Of a stretch of DNA of 64,000 bases, positions 8,186 to 16,326 are shown piece after piece. Where the stretch lies: positions 23,583-87,582 of the forward strand of contig JAHLMR010000001.1 in assembly GCA_018920255.1 (NCBI GenBank), written 5' to 3'. Every line of letters begins with the position of its first letter. Positions within the stretch are counted from its first letter, which is position 1. The notes beneath the pieces are model-generated. The model saw only the letters and a list, made by a program, of their open reading frames with translations, did not search any database and had not been told where the DNA came from. A program made the translations under genes and the position numbers. The stretch is from Candidatus Aenigmatarchaeota archaeon. GTDB lineage: Archaea > Aenigmatarchaeota > Aenigmatarchaeia > Aenigmatarchaeales > JAHLMR01.

Positions 8186-8293
8186 TATATCCTCCCCTTT
8201 CAGAAATTTATGTGGTTTCTAAGTATTTAAAATATATATTTCATAATATTTAAAAATAAACTTTTAAATAAAAATAAATTTTAATTATTTTTT

Positions 8294-9097
8294 ATGAAAT
8301 TATTATACGGCTTACTAGTAATAATAACATTGTTTATTTTAATTTTATTAATAAATCAGCAAACTAATTATGAAAAACTATTATCTTATTCTATTTCTGG
8401 ATGTTTTGAAAAAACTGAAAGAGAATATGAAAAAACAAAAAATATAGATAATGTTTTTACTGAAATTAGAAATAACTCAATTTATTTTATACATAAATTA
8501 AATTATGTATGTTGTGCTAAAATAAAAGTTTATTTAGAACCGTTTGAAAAAAATTCAAATTATACTATAATTAAAATTAAAGAAGTAAATGAAGGAGAAA
8601 TGTGTAGATGCGTTTGTGATTATGAAATAAATGGTTCTATAGGCCCGCTGGAAAATGGAAATTATTTACTTCAAATTTATGGAGTAGAATTTCAAAATGT
8701 TCCAGGAGAAATTATTTTTGAAAAAGAAATAAATATTAATAAAATTATTGGAGTTCCAAATCCAGCCTCAAAATATTGTATAGAAAATAATGGAAGTTTA
8801 TTTATAGAAAAAGATAAAAATAATGGCGAATATGGTGTTTGTATATTTCAAAATAATGCAAAATGTGAAGAATGGGCCTTTTTTAAAGGAGAATGTTCTA
8901 AAGAAAAACCAAACTTTTGTATTTCTAAAGAAGATTGTGCATGTGGTACTCATATAAATACAGGAGAATGTTTTGTGGGCTCTAAAGAGTTTGTGAATAT
9001 AGAAAAACAATGTCCAGATTATTGCACAGGAATAGCAGGAAATTTTAAAATTGATTGTATAAATCATCAATGTAAACTTGTAAAAGCATATCATTAA
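8294..9097 (+). CDS. Membrane-anchored Cys-rich secreted protein
   Basis: A 267-residue protein with a signal or anchor helix at residues 4-21 (LLYGLLVIITLFILILLI). The outside portion has two Cys-rich parts. One, near 75-105, includes CCAKI and CRCVC. The C-terminal part (about 195-265) has CISKEDCACGTHINTGEC, then CPDYC and two more Cys. The even, spaced cysteines suggest disulfide-bonded extracellular modules. I do not recognise a functional family. The gene begins without an obvious ribosome-binding site, 27 bp upstream of archaemetzincin. Confidence 0.6.
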   Translation: MKLLYGLLVIITLFILILLINQQTNYEKLLSYSISGCFEKTEREYEKTKNIDNVFTEIRNNSIYFIHKLNYVCCAKIKVYLEPFEKNSNYTIIKIKEVNEGEMCRCVCDYEINGSIGPLENGNYLLQIYGVEFQNVPGEIIFEKEININKIIGVPNPASKYCIENNGSLFIEKDKNNGEYGVCIFQNNAKCEEWAFFKGECSKEKPNFCISKEDCACGTHINTGECFVGSKEFVNIEKQCPDYCTGIAGNFKIDCINHQCKLVKAYH

Positions 9098-9123
9098 AAT
9101 ATTAACAAATTTATATTATTATT

Positions 9124-9675
9124 ATGTATATTCGTATTATACCAATTGGAAACATTCCACGAAAAATATTAGAAGCACTTTCCACAGAACTTTCTGAAAT
9201 TTTAAATTCAAGAGTAAAAATACTAGATTCTGTAAAAGTTCCTCATGATGCTTATAATCATTGGAGAAAACAGTATGATGCAAAGAAAATAATACAAAAT
9301 TTATCAGAACTATCTCAAACAAAATTTATAGATAAATCAATGCCTCTACTATATGTTATAGATGAAGATATATATTTTAGCGGCCTGAATTTTATTTTTG
9401 GTTTAGAAGATCCTATTCAAGGAGCATGTATTATATCAATAACTAGATTAAGAAATGAGTTTTATGACTTAAAACCAAATCTTTCAATTTTAATTGAAAG
9501 GTCTGTTAAAGAGGCAATTCATGAATTAGGACATTTTATGGGTCTTGAACATTGTTCTCATCCTTTTTGTGTAATGTGTTTTTCGCCGTCAGTGGGAGAT
9601 ATAGATAGAAAACAAAAAGACTTTTGTAGAGATTGTAAATATAAACTATCTTTAAAGGGTTATAAAATTGAATAA
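9124..9675 (+). CDS. amzA: Archaemetzincin zinc metalloprotease
   Basis: A 183-residue metzincin-type peptidase. The active site is HELGH at 133-137, extended by GLEHC at 140-144, giving the third zinc-ligand histidine at 143. Then come CVM at 149-151 (Met-turn) and a downstream FCRDC at 167-171. The Cys residues after the Met-turn match the archaemetzincin-specific second zinc site. Length is normal for the family. The natural substrate of archaeal archaemetzincins is unknown. The start has no clear ribosome-binding site, so the transcript may be leaderless or coupled to the upstream gene. Confidence 0.92.
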   Translation: MYIRIIPIGNIPRKILEALSTELSEILNSRVKILDSVKVPHDAYNHWRKQYDAKKIIQNLSELSQTKFIDKSMPLLYVIDEDIYFSGLNFIFGLEDPIQGACIISITRLRNEFYDLKPNLSILIERSVKEAIHELGHFMGLEHCSHPFCVMCFSPSVGDIDRKQKDFCRDCKYKLSLKGYKIE

Positions 9676-9723
9676 AACATAGTTTTTTAAACTTTAAATT
9701 CAATTTTTTGAAAAGGTGATAAT

Positions 9724-10134
9724 ATGCCAATAGTTGGTTTTTTATTAAATGAAGTAAGTGGAAAAAAAATAACAGAAATTCAAGGAGGAGTTTCTGTTGC
9801 AAATAATGCAGACATTAAAAGCGTTAAAAAAGAACAAATTAAAAAATTTAACCAAGATGCTATTTCTATAGGTTTTGAATTTTCTTCTACATATACAAGT
9901 GAAGATGAAGAAATTGCAAAAATTATTATGAAAGGAAATTTAATAGCAATAGATGAGGATACAGATAAAATTTTGGAATTTTGGAAAAAGAATAAAGAAC
10001 TTCCTGAGAATCTTCACATTGAAGCTATAAATATTATTTTAAGAAAATGTTTAACAAAAATAATGTTAATTTCAGATGAACTTCAATTACCGCCACCAAT
10101 TGGATTACCATTTGCAACAAAGAAAGAAAAATAG
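9724..10134 (+). CDS. Conserved archaeal protein of unknown function
   Basis: A 136-residue soluble protein with alternating beta segments, then helices at 78-115. The C-terminal stretch LQLPPPIGLP is proline-rich. The beta-rich half and LPPP tail loosely recall SecB-like chaperone folds, but I would not name it on that basis. GGTGAT precedes the ATG at 9724. The stop lies 12 bp before TrpRS, suggesting an operon. Confidence 0.6.
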   Translation: MPIVGFLLNEVSGKKITEIQGGVSVANNADIKSVKKEQIKKFNQDAISIGFEFSSTYTSEDEEIAKIIMKGNLIAIDEDTDKILEFWKKNKELPENLHIEAINIILRKCLTKIMLISDELQLPPPIGLPFATKKEK

Positions 10135-10146
10135 TTTTAGATTAAT

Positions 10147-11259
10147 ATGAAAGAAATATTTATTCAAGAAAAAGAAAAGAGAATATCTCCATTTGATGTT
10201 GATGGAGAAGAAATAGATTATGAAAAACTTATAAAAGAATTTGGAGTAGAACCAATTGAAAATTTAAAAAATAAAAAAGAAATAGAAAATATTGATTTTT
10301 ATAAAAGAGGAAGAATAATATCCCATAGAGATTTTGATAAATTTTTAGATGCAATTAAATCAGGAAAAAAAGTTAGTATAGTTTCTGGTTTAAATGCATC
10401 AGGAAGTATGCATTTTGGGCATAGGGGAGCATTTGATTTATGCTTGGAACTTCAGAAAAAATATAAAATACCCGTATTTATTCCAATAAGCGATGATGAA
10501 GCATACGTCTGTAAAAAAATAAAAAATCAAGAAGAAGGATTAAAAAATGCAGAACTAATAGCTAAACAAGTTGCCGCATTGGGTTTTGACCCAAAACTAA
10601 CTAAAATATTTATACATCAAAAATATACAAAAATATATAATTTGGCTATTAAATTATCAACAAAATATACGCTTTCTACAATAAAAGCTATTTATGGTTT
10701 TAAAGACGAAACAAACCCAGGATTAATGTTTTATCCTGTAATTCAAGCAGCAGATATCTTACTTCCTCAAGAACTGTATGGTCCACATCTAACATTAGTT
10801 CCAGTTGCAATAGATCAAGATCCTCATATAAGACTTGCAAGAGATATAGCAGAAAAATTTGGATATGTAAAACCAGCAGCATTACATATAAAATTTCTTC
10901 ATGGATTAAGAGGAGGAAAAATGAGTAAAAGTAGAGAAGGTTCTGCATTATTTTTAAATGAAGATTTATTAAAAGTTAAAAAGCTTTGTATGAACACACT
11001 GACAGGCGGGCAAGAAACAATAGAACTTCAAAGAAAATTTGGCGGAAAACCAAATTTATGTATTGTTCATGAATATTTATCATGTTTGTTTGATGATAAT
11101 TTAGAGATAACTAAAGAAAGAGAAAAACTTTGCTTAGAAGGTAAAATTTTATGTGGTGATGATAAAAAAGTTCTTTGTGAAAAATTTCTAAAGTATCTTA
11201 AAGAATTTCAAGAAAAAGTAAAAAATATAAAAATAGAAGAATTCCTACTAAAGGAGTAA
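10147..11259 (+). CDS. trpS: Tryptophanyl-tRNA synthetase
   Basis: A 370-residue class I synthetase of the archaeal/eukaryotic TrpRS type. The HIGH-equivalent motif is HFGH at 89-92 (in NASGSMHFGHRG). KMSKS is at 258-262. The conserved YPVIQAADIL segment at about 196-205 forms part of the tryptophan site, and ALxxQDPHxRLARD-like residues at 221-233 match the family. The N-terminal extension is normal for archaeal enzymes. Confidence 0.93.
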   Translation: MKEIFIQEKEKRISPFDVDGEEIDYEKLIKEFGVEPIENLKNKKEIENIDFYKRGRIISHRDFDKFLDAIKSGKKVSIVSGLNASGSMHFGHRGAFDLCLELQKKYKIPVFIPISDDEAYVCKKIKNQEEGLKNAELIAKQVAALGFDPKLTKIFIHQKYTKIYNLAIKLSTKYTLSTIKAIYGFKDETNPGLMFYPVIQAADILLPQELYGPHLTLVPVAIDQDPHIRLARDIAEKFGYVKPAALHIKFLHGLRGGKMSKSREGSALFLNEDLLKVKKLCMNTLTGGQETIELQRKFGGKPNLCIVHEYLSCLFDDNLEITKEREKLCLEGKILCGDDKKVLCEKFLKYLKEFQEKVKNIKIEEFLLKE

Positions 11260-11304
11260 AATATATTTATAAATTTATATTCTTAACAAATTTAAGGTGA
11301 TAAA

Positions 11305-11538
11305 ATGCAAAATATAAAATTTGAAATTTTAAATTCAGAAATAGTTGAAATAAACGAAAGAAATTTTATAGAAATTGCAAAGAAAAAAGCTATTTCTTCA
11401 GATATTGAAAGAGAGTTTTTTTCAATTTCTAGAGGATATTTAAATCAAAAAGGAGAAAGAAAATTTAAAAATTCTGTTAGTATTCCACCAGAAGCAATAG
11501 AAAAAGTATTATTAGCATTGGATAGAATAAAATCTTAA
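11305..11538 (+). CDS. Small conserved archaeal protein
   Basis: A 77-residue protein of unrecognised function. The central basic segment RGYLNQKGERKFKNSVSIPP followed by an acidic-amphipathic helix gives a strand-turn-strand-helix shape reminiscent of small single-strand DNA-binding or PC4-like folds; this is a weak resemblance. AGGTGATAAA precedes the ATG, and a TATA-like AATATATTTATAAATTT lies at about 11259-11278, so it may have its own promoter. Confidence 0.55.
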   Translation: MQNIKFEILNSEIVEINERNFIEIAKKKAISSDIEREFFSISRGYLNQKGERKFKNSVSIPPEAIEKVLLALDRIKS

Positions 11539-11580
11539 ATTAGATAAACTTAAAAATATCTCTTTCAATAATTCAAGAAT

Positions 11581-12861
11581 ATGTGGAAGCTAACTAAAGA
11601 AGGAGAAGATTATTTAATTAATGGATTTCCAGAAATAAATTTAATAAAACAAATAAAGGAAGAAGAAAAACTGTTGAATGAAATAAAAATAGATAATCTT
11701 GCTATTGCTCTAAATTGGGCAAAAAAGAACGAATGGATTAAAATAGAAAATAAAAAAATAATTCTCACAGAAGCAGGAAAAAAAGCATTAAAAGAAAAAT
11801 ATAAATTAAATGATGCTTTAGAATTAATATCAAAAACAGGAAGATGTCCAGAAGGATATTTAGAAATTCTTTTAAATAGAAATTTAATTTATGAAGTAAA
11901 GGAAATAGAAAAACAAAGAAAATTTAAATTTAATTTTATTGAATTCATAAAAAATATTTTTTATAAAAAGCAAGAAAATGAAATAACCCAACTTCTTCCT
12001 AAACACATTATTCATGGAAACTGGAAAAAAATGAAATTTAAGGCATATGATGTTAATGCTCCAGCACCAAAAATTTGGCCTGGAAAATATCAAGCATATT
12101 TAGATTTTTTAGATGAAATAAAAGAAAGGCTTATTTCAATGGGTTTTGTTGAAGTAGATGGACCTCTCGTAGAATCCACGTTTTGGAATTGTGATGCTTT
12201 ATTTATGCCTCAAGATCATCCAGCAAGAGGATTACATGATATTTTTGAAATAGAAAACAACATATCAGCTAAACTTCCAGATTCTTCTGTTTTAGAAAAG
12301 GTTAAAGAAGAGCATTTGAAAAATTGGGGTGGAACCTGGAATAAAGATGACGCTTCAAAATTAATATTAAGATCTCAAACAACAGCAGTTTCAGCAAGAG
12401 TTTTATATGAACATGGAGATAAACCAGGAAAATATTTTTGCATTGGAAGAAATTTTAGACCTGATGTTATTGATGCAAAACATTTAATAGAGTTTCAGCA
12501 ATGTGAAGGAATTGTAATAGGAGAAAATTTAACATTTAAACATTTACTTGGTTATTTAAAGGATTTTGCTCACGCTATTGGTATGAAAGAAATAAAATTT
12601 ATGCCTTCATATTTTCCGTTTACTGAACCATCTGTTGAAGGTTATGTAAAACATCCAAAATTAGGGTGGATGGAAGTATTACCAGCAGGAATATTAAGAC
12701 CAGAAGTTTTAAAGCCACTAGGAATAGAAAAATGTAGAGTATTGGCATGGGGTATAGGAATAACAAGGCTTGCAATGATAAAACTTGAAATAGATGATAT
12801 AAGACATTTATTTTCAAATGATATAGGATTCCTAAGAGATAAAGAACAAGTAATTATGTGA
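11581..12861 (+). CDS. pheS: Phenylalanyl-tRNA synthetase alpha subunit
   Basis: A 426-residue catalytic alpha subunit of (alpha beta)2 PheRS. The N-terminal part (about 1-120) has winged-helix repeats typical of archaeal/eukaryotic PheS. The class II core begins near HPARGLHDIFE (residues 214-224), followed by motif 2 around YFCIGRNFRPD. FTEPSVEGYV and GWMEVLPAGILRPEV are the conserved active-site segments. There is no clear ribosome-binding site before the ATG at 11581. PheT follows after five bases. Confidence 0.93.
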   Translation: MWKLTKEGEDYLINGFPEINLIKQIKEEEKLLNEIKIDNLAIALNWAKKNEWIKIENKKIILTEAGKKALKEKYKLNDALELISKTGRCPEGYLEILLNRNLIYEVKEIEKQRKFKFNFIEFIKNIFYKKQENEITQLLPKHIIHGNWKKMKFKAYDVNAPAPKIWPGKYQAYLDFLDEIKERLISMGFVEVDGPLVESTFWNCDALFMPQDHPARGLHDIFEIENNISAKLPDSSVLEKVKEEHLKNWGGTWNKDDASKLILRSQTTAVSARVLYEHGDKPGKYFCIGRNFRPDVIDAKHLIEFQQCEGIVIGENLTFKHLLGYLKDFAHAIGMKEIKFMPSYFPFTEPSVEGYVKHPKLGWMEVLPAGILRPEVLKPLGIEKCRVLAWGIGITRLAMIKLEIDDIRHLFSNDIGFLRDKEQVIM

Positions 12862-12866
12862 TAAAT

Positions 12867-14507
12867 ATGGTATCTCTTGAAATAAATAAAACTACTTTAT
12901 TAAAATTAATAGGAAAGGAATTAACCGATGAAGAATTAATTGATATTTTATTTAATTTTAAATGTGAAGCAACAATTGTTGGAGATAGTATTAATTGTGA
13001 AATAACTCCAGATAGGTTAGATTTATTTTCTGTTGAAGGTATTGCAAGAGCAATTAAGCAGTTTTTAGAAATTGAACCAGGATTACAAAAAATACCTATT
13101 ATGCCATCCACAGAAACAATTTATGTTAAAAATGTTAAAGCAAGACCACATATAAGAGCAGCAATTATAAGAAATATGATTTTTGATGAAGCATTTATAT
13201 TAGATTTAATGCAAATTCAAGAAAAATTACATGCAACCATTGGAAGAGATAGAAAAAAAGTTGCTATAGGAATTCACGATATTTCTAAAGTTCAAGGACC
13301 TTTTACATATAAAGAAGTTTTTCCAAATGAAATAAGATTTATGCCTCTTGATATGAAAAAAGAAATGAATTTAAAAGAAATATTAGAAGAACATCCTAAG
13401 GGAAAAAAATATGCAAATTTACTAAAAGATTTTGATATATATCCAATACTTTTAGATGCAAAAGAAAGAGTATTAAGCTTCCCCCCAATAATAAATGGAG
13501 AATTAACAAGAGTTTCTTTAGAAACAAAAGATATTCTTATAGATGTTACTGGAACAGATGAAAAGGCAGTTGAAAACACATTAAATATTATTGTTTCAAT
13601 GCTTTCTTTTAGAGGAGGAATAGTTGAGGCTGTAAAAATTTCAAGTGATGATTTTACTAAAGAGTTTCCAAGCTTTGAACCAAAATTAATAAAAATTAAA
13701 AAAGAACTTCCTGAAATGATTTTAGGAACAAAACTTAATTTAGACGATATTCCAATCTTTTTAGAAAGAATGGGATATGATGCTGCTATTGTTGGAGATT
13801 CGATAGAAATTTTTATTCCAGCATATAGAGTTGACGTTTTTTCTGAAATGGATATTATAGAAGATATAGCAATAGCTTATGGATATAATAATATTATACC
13901 AGAACTTCCAAAATTAGCAACAAAAGGAGAATTTTCTAAAAAAGAAAAAATTTCTAAAAAAATAAGAACAGTTATGATTGGTTTTGGTGCACAAGAAACA
14001 CTTAACTTTATTTTAACAAATGAAAATGATTGTTATACAAAAATGCACGTTGTTCCAGAAAATTATATTAAAATTAAAAATCCAGTTTCTTCAGAATTTA
14101 ATATTTGTAGAACATGGATATTACCTTCTTTAATGAAAATTTTATCATTAAATAAACATAGATCATATCCTCAAAAAATATTTGAGGTTTCAGATTGTAT
14201 CGTTCCAGATAATACACAAGAAACAAAAGCAAGAAATTCCAGAAAATTAGGTTTTGTTGTATGTCATGAAACAGCAAATTTAACAGAAATGAAATCTTAT
14301 GTTGAAGCATTTCTTTCTGCGTTTAAAATAAAATATGAAATAATTAAATTTGAACATCCAAGTTTTATACCCACAAGAGTCGGAGCAATTATTTGTAATG
14401 GAGAAAATGTAGGATTTTTTGGAGAAATTCATCCTAAAGTTTTAGAAAAATGGGAATTAGATAAACCTGTAATAGCAATGGAAATTGATTTAGATAAAAT
14501 TTTTTAA
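12867..14507 (+). CDS. pheT: Phenylalanyl-tRNA synthetase beta subunit
   Basis: A 546-residue archaeal-type PheT with the B3/B4 editing region in its first half, the B5 domain (about 280-360) and a catalytic-like C-terminal domain. It has no bacterial N-terminal EMAP/OB domain. The start is taken at ATG 12867, because GTGAT from the end of pheS forms the ribosome-binding site; the GTG at 12858 is therefore not the start. Translational coupling to pheS is likely. Confidence 0.92.
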   Translation: MVSLEINKTTLLKLIGKELTDEELIDILFNFKCEATIVGDSINCEITPDRLDLFSVEGIARAIKQFLEIEPGLQKIPIMPSTETIYVKNVKARPHIRAAIIRNMIFDEAFILDLMQIQEKLHATIGRDRKKVAIGIHDISKVQGPFTYKEVFPNEIRFMPLDMKKEMNLKEILEEHPKGKKYANLLKDFDIYPILLDAKERVLSFPPIINGELTRVSLETKDILIDVTGTDEKAVENTLNIIVSMLSFRGGIVEAVKISSDDFTKEFPSFEPKLIKIKKELPEMILGTKLNLDDIPIFLERMGYDAAIVGDSIEIFIPAYRVDVFSEMDIIEDIAIAYGYNNIIPELPKLATKGEFSKKEKISKKIRTVMIGFGAQETLNFILTNENDCYTKMHVVPENYIKIKNPVSSEFNICRTWILPSLMKILSLNKHRSYPQKIFEVSDCIVPDNTQETKARNSRKLGFVVCHETANLTEMKSYVEAFLSAFKIKYEIIKFEHPSFIPTRVGAIICNGENVGFFGEIHPKVLEKWELDKPVIAMEIDLDKIF

Positions 14508-14569
14508 TTTTTAAATAGTTTTATATCCATAAATTTATTATTAATAAATGATAAATATTTGTGGTGTTT

Positions 14570-15232
14570 ATGGAAAAGCATATTTTTGAAATTCAAGTGG
14601 ATGATAAAAAATATGAAGTAGTAAATATATTTCTTGAAGGACGCGAATATCTTATAAAAGGTGAAAATAGTTTCTATATTGCATTAAACGAGATGTTAAA
14701 TTATAATACAAAACCTCTTACTATAGATGAAATAATTAAATTAAGATTAAAAACTTATTCAAGAGACTTTGATTTTAATAAACTTACTATTGATACAGGA
14801 ATTTTTTATAAAAAGGAAGAAGAAAATATTGTTTTGTTTAAATCAAAAGATGAAGATTCATATAAAAAGATAATAAATAATAAATTCAATGAAATTCAAG
14901 AAAAGGAAATTAAAAGAATAATGAATATTAAAATTAATGATTTATTAGATATGATTAATAAACAATTTTCAAAAAAGGAAGCTTTAAATAATAAAATATG
15001 GAGAAGTCTAGTTTCAAAAAGGGATTTAAAAAAATATGCTATTTTATTGTTTGATAAGCAAAAAGATAATCGTAAAAAAATGGGTATAGGGCATAGCGAA
15101 CCTCTTGAAAATGAAAATATAAAAGCAGGCTATCTAACACTATTAAGATCTTTTGATGGAACAGGTGATATATCATTTAACGAATTTTCATTTAAAAAAC
15201 CATATTCTATAATGATTGGAGAAATTATCTAA
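14570..15232 (+). CDS. Uncharacterised protein
   Basis: This 220-residue soluble protein is not recognised. An N-terminal beta-rich part (about 1-35) is followed by Lys/Glu-rich helices with low complexity, then a C-terminal segment ending in FSFKKPYSIMIGEII. There is no signal peptide and no membrane helix. The start is ATG 14570 because GTGGTG sits just before it. Its last eight bases overlap the end of the convergent MinD gene. Confidence 0.55.
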   Translation: MEKHIFEIQVDDKKYEVVNIFLEGREYLIKGENSFYIALNEMLNYNTKPLTIDEIIKLRLKTYSRDFDFNKLTIDTGIFYKKEEENIVLFKSKDEDSYKKIINNKFNEIQEKEIKRIMNIKINDLLDMINKQFSKKEALNNKIWRSLVSKRDLKKYAILLFDKQKDNRKKMGIGHSEPLENENIKAGYLTLLRSFDGTGDISFNEFSFKKPYSIMIGEII

Positions 15233-15992
15233 TAATTTCAAGTAATCTTTCTAAAAACCCTTTTTCATAAGCAGGTTTTGAAAATTCACCAGTTATAATT
15301 GATTTAGCAAGCCTTTTAAATTCCTTAGCAGCCTTACTTTTGGGTCTATGAGAAATAATAGATTTTTTCATATAAATTGATTCTGGAATAGCATCATCTT
15401 CAGGAATAATAGAAATAATAGGTAATTCTAAAATCTCTTCAATTTCTTCATCTTTAATTTCATAATGCTTACCCCTTTTTCTATTAACAACAACTCCAAG
15501 AATCTTTTTTCCATATGCTTCAGCAATTTTTATAGCCCTAAGGGCATCTGTAATAGAAGTTAATTCTGGATTTACAACAACAATAATTTCATCTGCAATT
15601 TCAATAGCAGTTCTGGCTTCCCTTCCTAAACCAGCAGCACCATCAACAATAATTATTTCAGCTTTTCCTAAAAGATTAAGCATAGCAGAATTAAGTTTTT
15701 CTAAATTAAGATTTTTTAATTCATGTACAGAAAGAGAAGCAGGAATAACTCTAAAGCCATCTGGATGTTTATATATAACATCAGAAATTTTTGCTTTCTT
15801 TTTTAAGAAATCATTTAAAGTTAATGGATAAAAAGGCATACCTAAATGAAGATTTATATTTGGTGTTGTTACATTTCCATCTAACAAAATAACATCTTTT
15901 TCAAGTTCAGCTAAAGCAGCGGTTAAAGATACTGCTGTTGTAGTTTTTCCAACGCCACCCTTTCCTGAGATAATACTTATTATTCGAGTCAT
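15225..15992 (-). CDS. minD: MinD/ParA-family ATPase
   Basis: A 255-residue deviant Walker ATPase. The Walker A motif KGGVGKTT is at 11-18, and IIVDGAAGLG marks the Walker B/switch II region (about 112-121). NRKRG near 170 lies where the base-contacting Asn is expected. The C-terminus GFLERLLEIIR looks like the short amphipathic helix that tethers MinD to membranes. Archaeal MinD paralogues position surface machines or act in division. FtsZ lies about 5 kb away, but MinC/MinE are not visible, as is normal for archaea. Confidence 0.85.
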   Translation of the reverse strand: MTRIISIISGKGGVGKTTTAVSLTAALAELEKDVILLDGNVTTPNINLHLGMPFYPLTLNDFLKKKAKISDVIYKHPDGFRVIPASLSVHELKNLNLEKLNSAMLNLLGKAEIIIVDGAAGLGREARTAIEIADEIIVVVNPELTSITDALRAIKIAEAYGKKILGVVVNRKRGKHYEIKDEEIEEILELPIISIIPEDDAIPESIYMKKSIISHRPKSKAAKEFKRLAKSIITGEFSKPAYEKGFLERLLEIIR

Positions 15993-16049
15993 TAATATAT
16001 AAATAGAAAATTAAGAATAAAAAGATTTTTATTGGCGCCCCTGACGGGA

Positions 16050-16147
16050 TTTTCTCTGAAACTTCTTTACAACTTCTTTAAAAAAGAAGTTGCATCAAGA
16101 AAATTTATCTTTCTTGCTGAAGCTTCTTTCTTAAAGAAAGAAGCTTC
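16050..16147 (-). repeat. 98-nt three-hairpin T-loop insert in tRNA-Arg(TCT)
   Basis: The insert contains three hairpins in a row. H1 arms are GAAGCTTCTTTC and GAAAGAAGCTTC. H2 arms are CAAGAAA and TTTCTTG. H3 arms are CAACTTCTTT and AAAGAAGTTG. A tail ending GAGAAAA follows. It is homologous to the insert in tRNA-Asn, with paired changes that keep the H1 and H3 stems intact. Confidence 0.85.
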
Positions 16148-16169
16148 TTTGAACCCGTGACCTCTTGCT

Positions 16170-16220
16170 TTCTTCTTTAGAGCGCTTCTCATAGCACAGC
16201 TCAAACCTTCTATATTAAAA
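16170..16220 (-). other. Anticodon-loop intron of tRNA-Arg(TCT)
   Basis: This 51-base interruption after A37 is at the canonical archaeal intron position 37/38. Its first bases can pair with the anticodon region (CCTTCTAT with ATAGAAGG). It also contains AAGCGCTCT, an exact complement of AGAGCGCTT in the D-stem/anticodon-stem exon. The pre-tRNA could therefore adopt a fold that competes with the cloverleaf. Confidence 0.75.
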
Positions 16221-16326
16221 TAGAAGGCAAGCGCTCTGTCCAAACTGAGCTACAGGGGCATTTATATAATTATTGATAGATAAACTTTTATAAAATAAAC
16301 ACATAATTAATTTTTGTGTGATTTTT

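Larger units (their letters stand above)
16033..16259 (-). tRNA. tRNA-Arg (TCT) with an anticodon-loop intron and a T-loop insert
   Basis: Read on the minus strand, the exons fold into a full cloverleaf. The acceptor stem is GCCCCTG/CAGGGGC. The D arm is GCTC/GAGC. The anticodon stem CTTGC/GCAAG closes loop CTTCTA...A with anticodon TCT. The T stem is ACGGG/CCCGT. Discriminator G and CCA are encoded. Removing 51 bases (16170-16220) from after position 37, and 98 bases (16050-16147) from the T loop between TTCAAA and T60, leaves a 78-base tRNA including CCA. The gene stands alone upstream of the divergent LeuRS gene. Exact splice points may shift by a few bases. Confidence 0.9.

Noticed and set aside
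16033-16260. Hairpins here as a transcription terminator
   Set aside because: The stems lie inside a tRNA whose flanking halves fold into a cloverleaf, and homologous stems sit at the same place in three other tRNAs.
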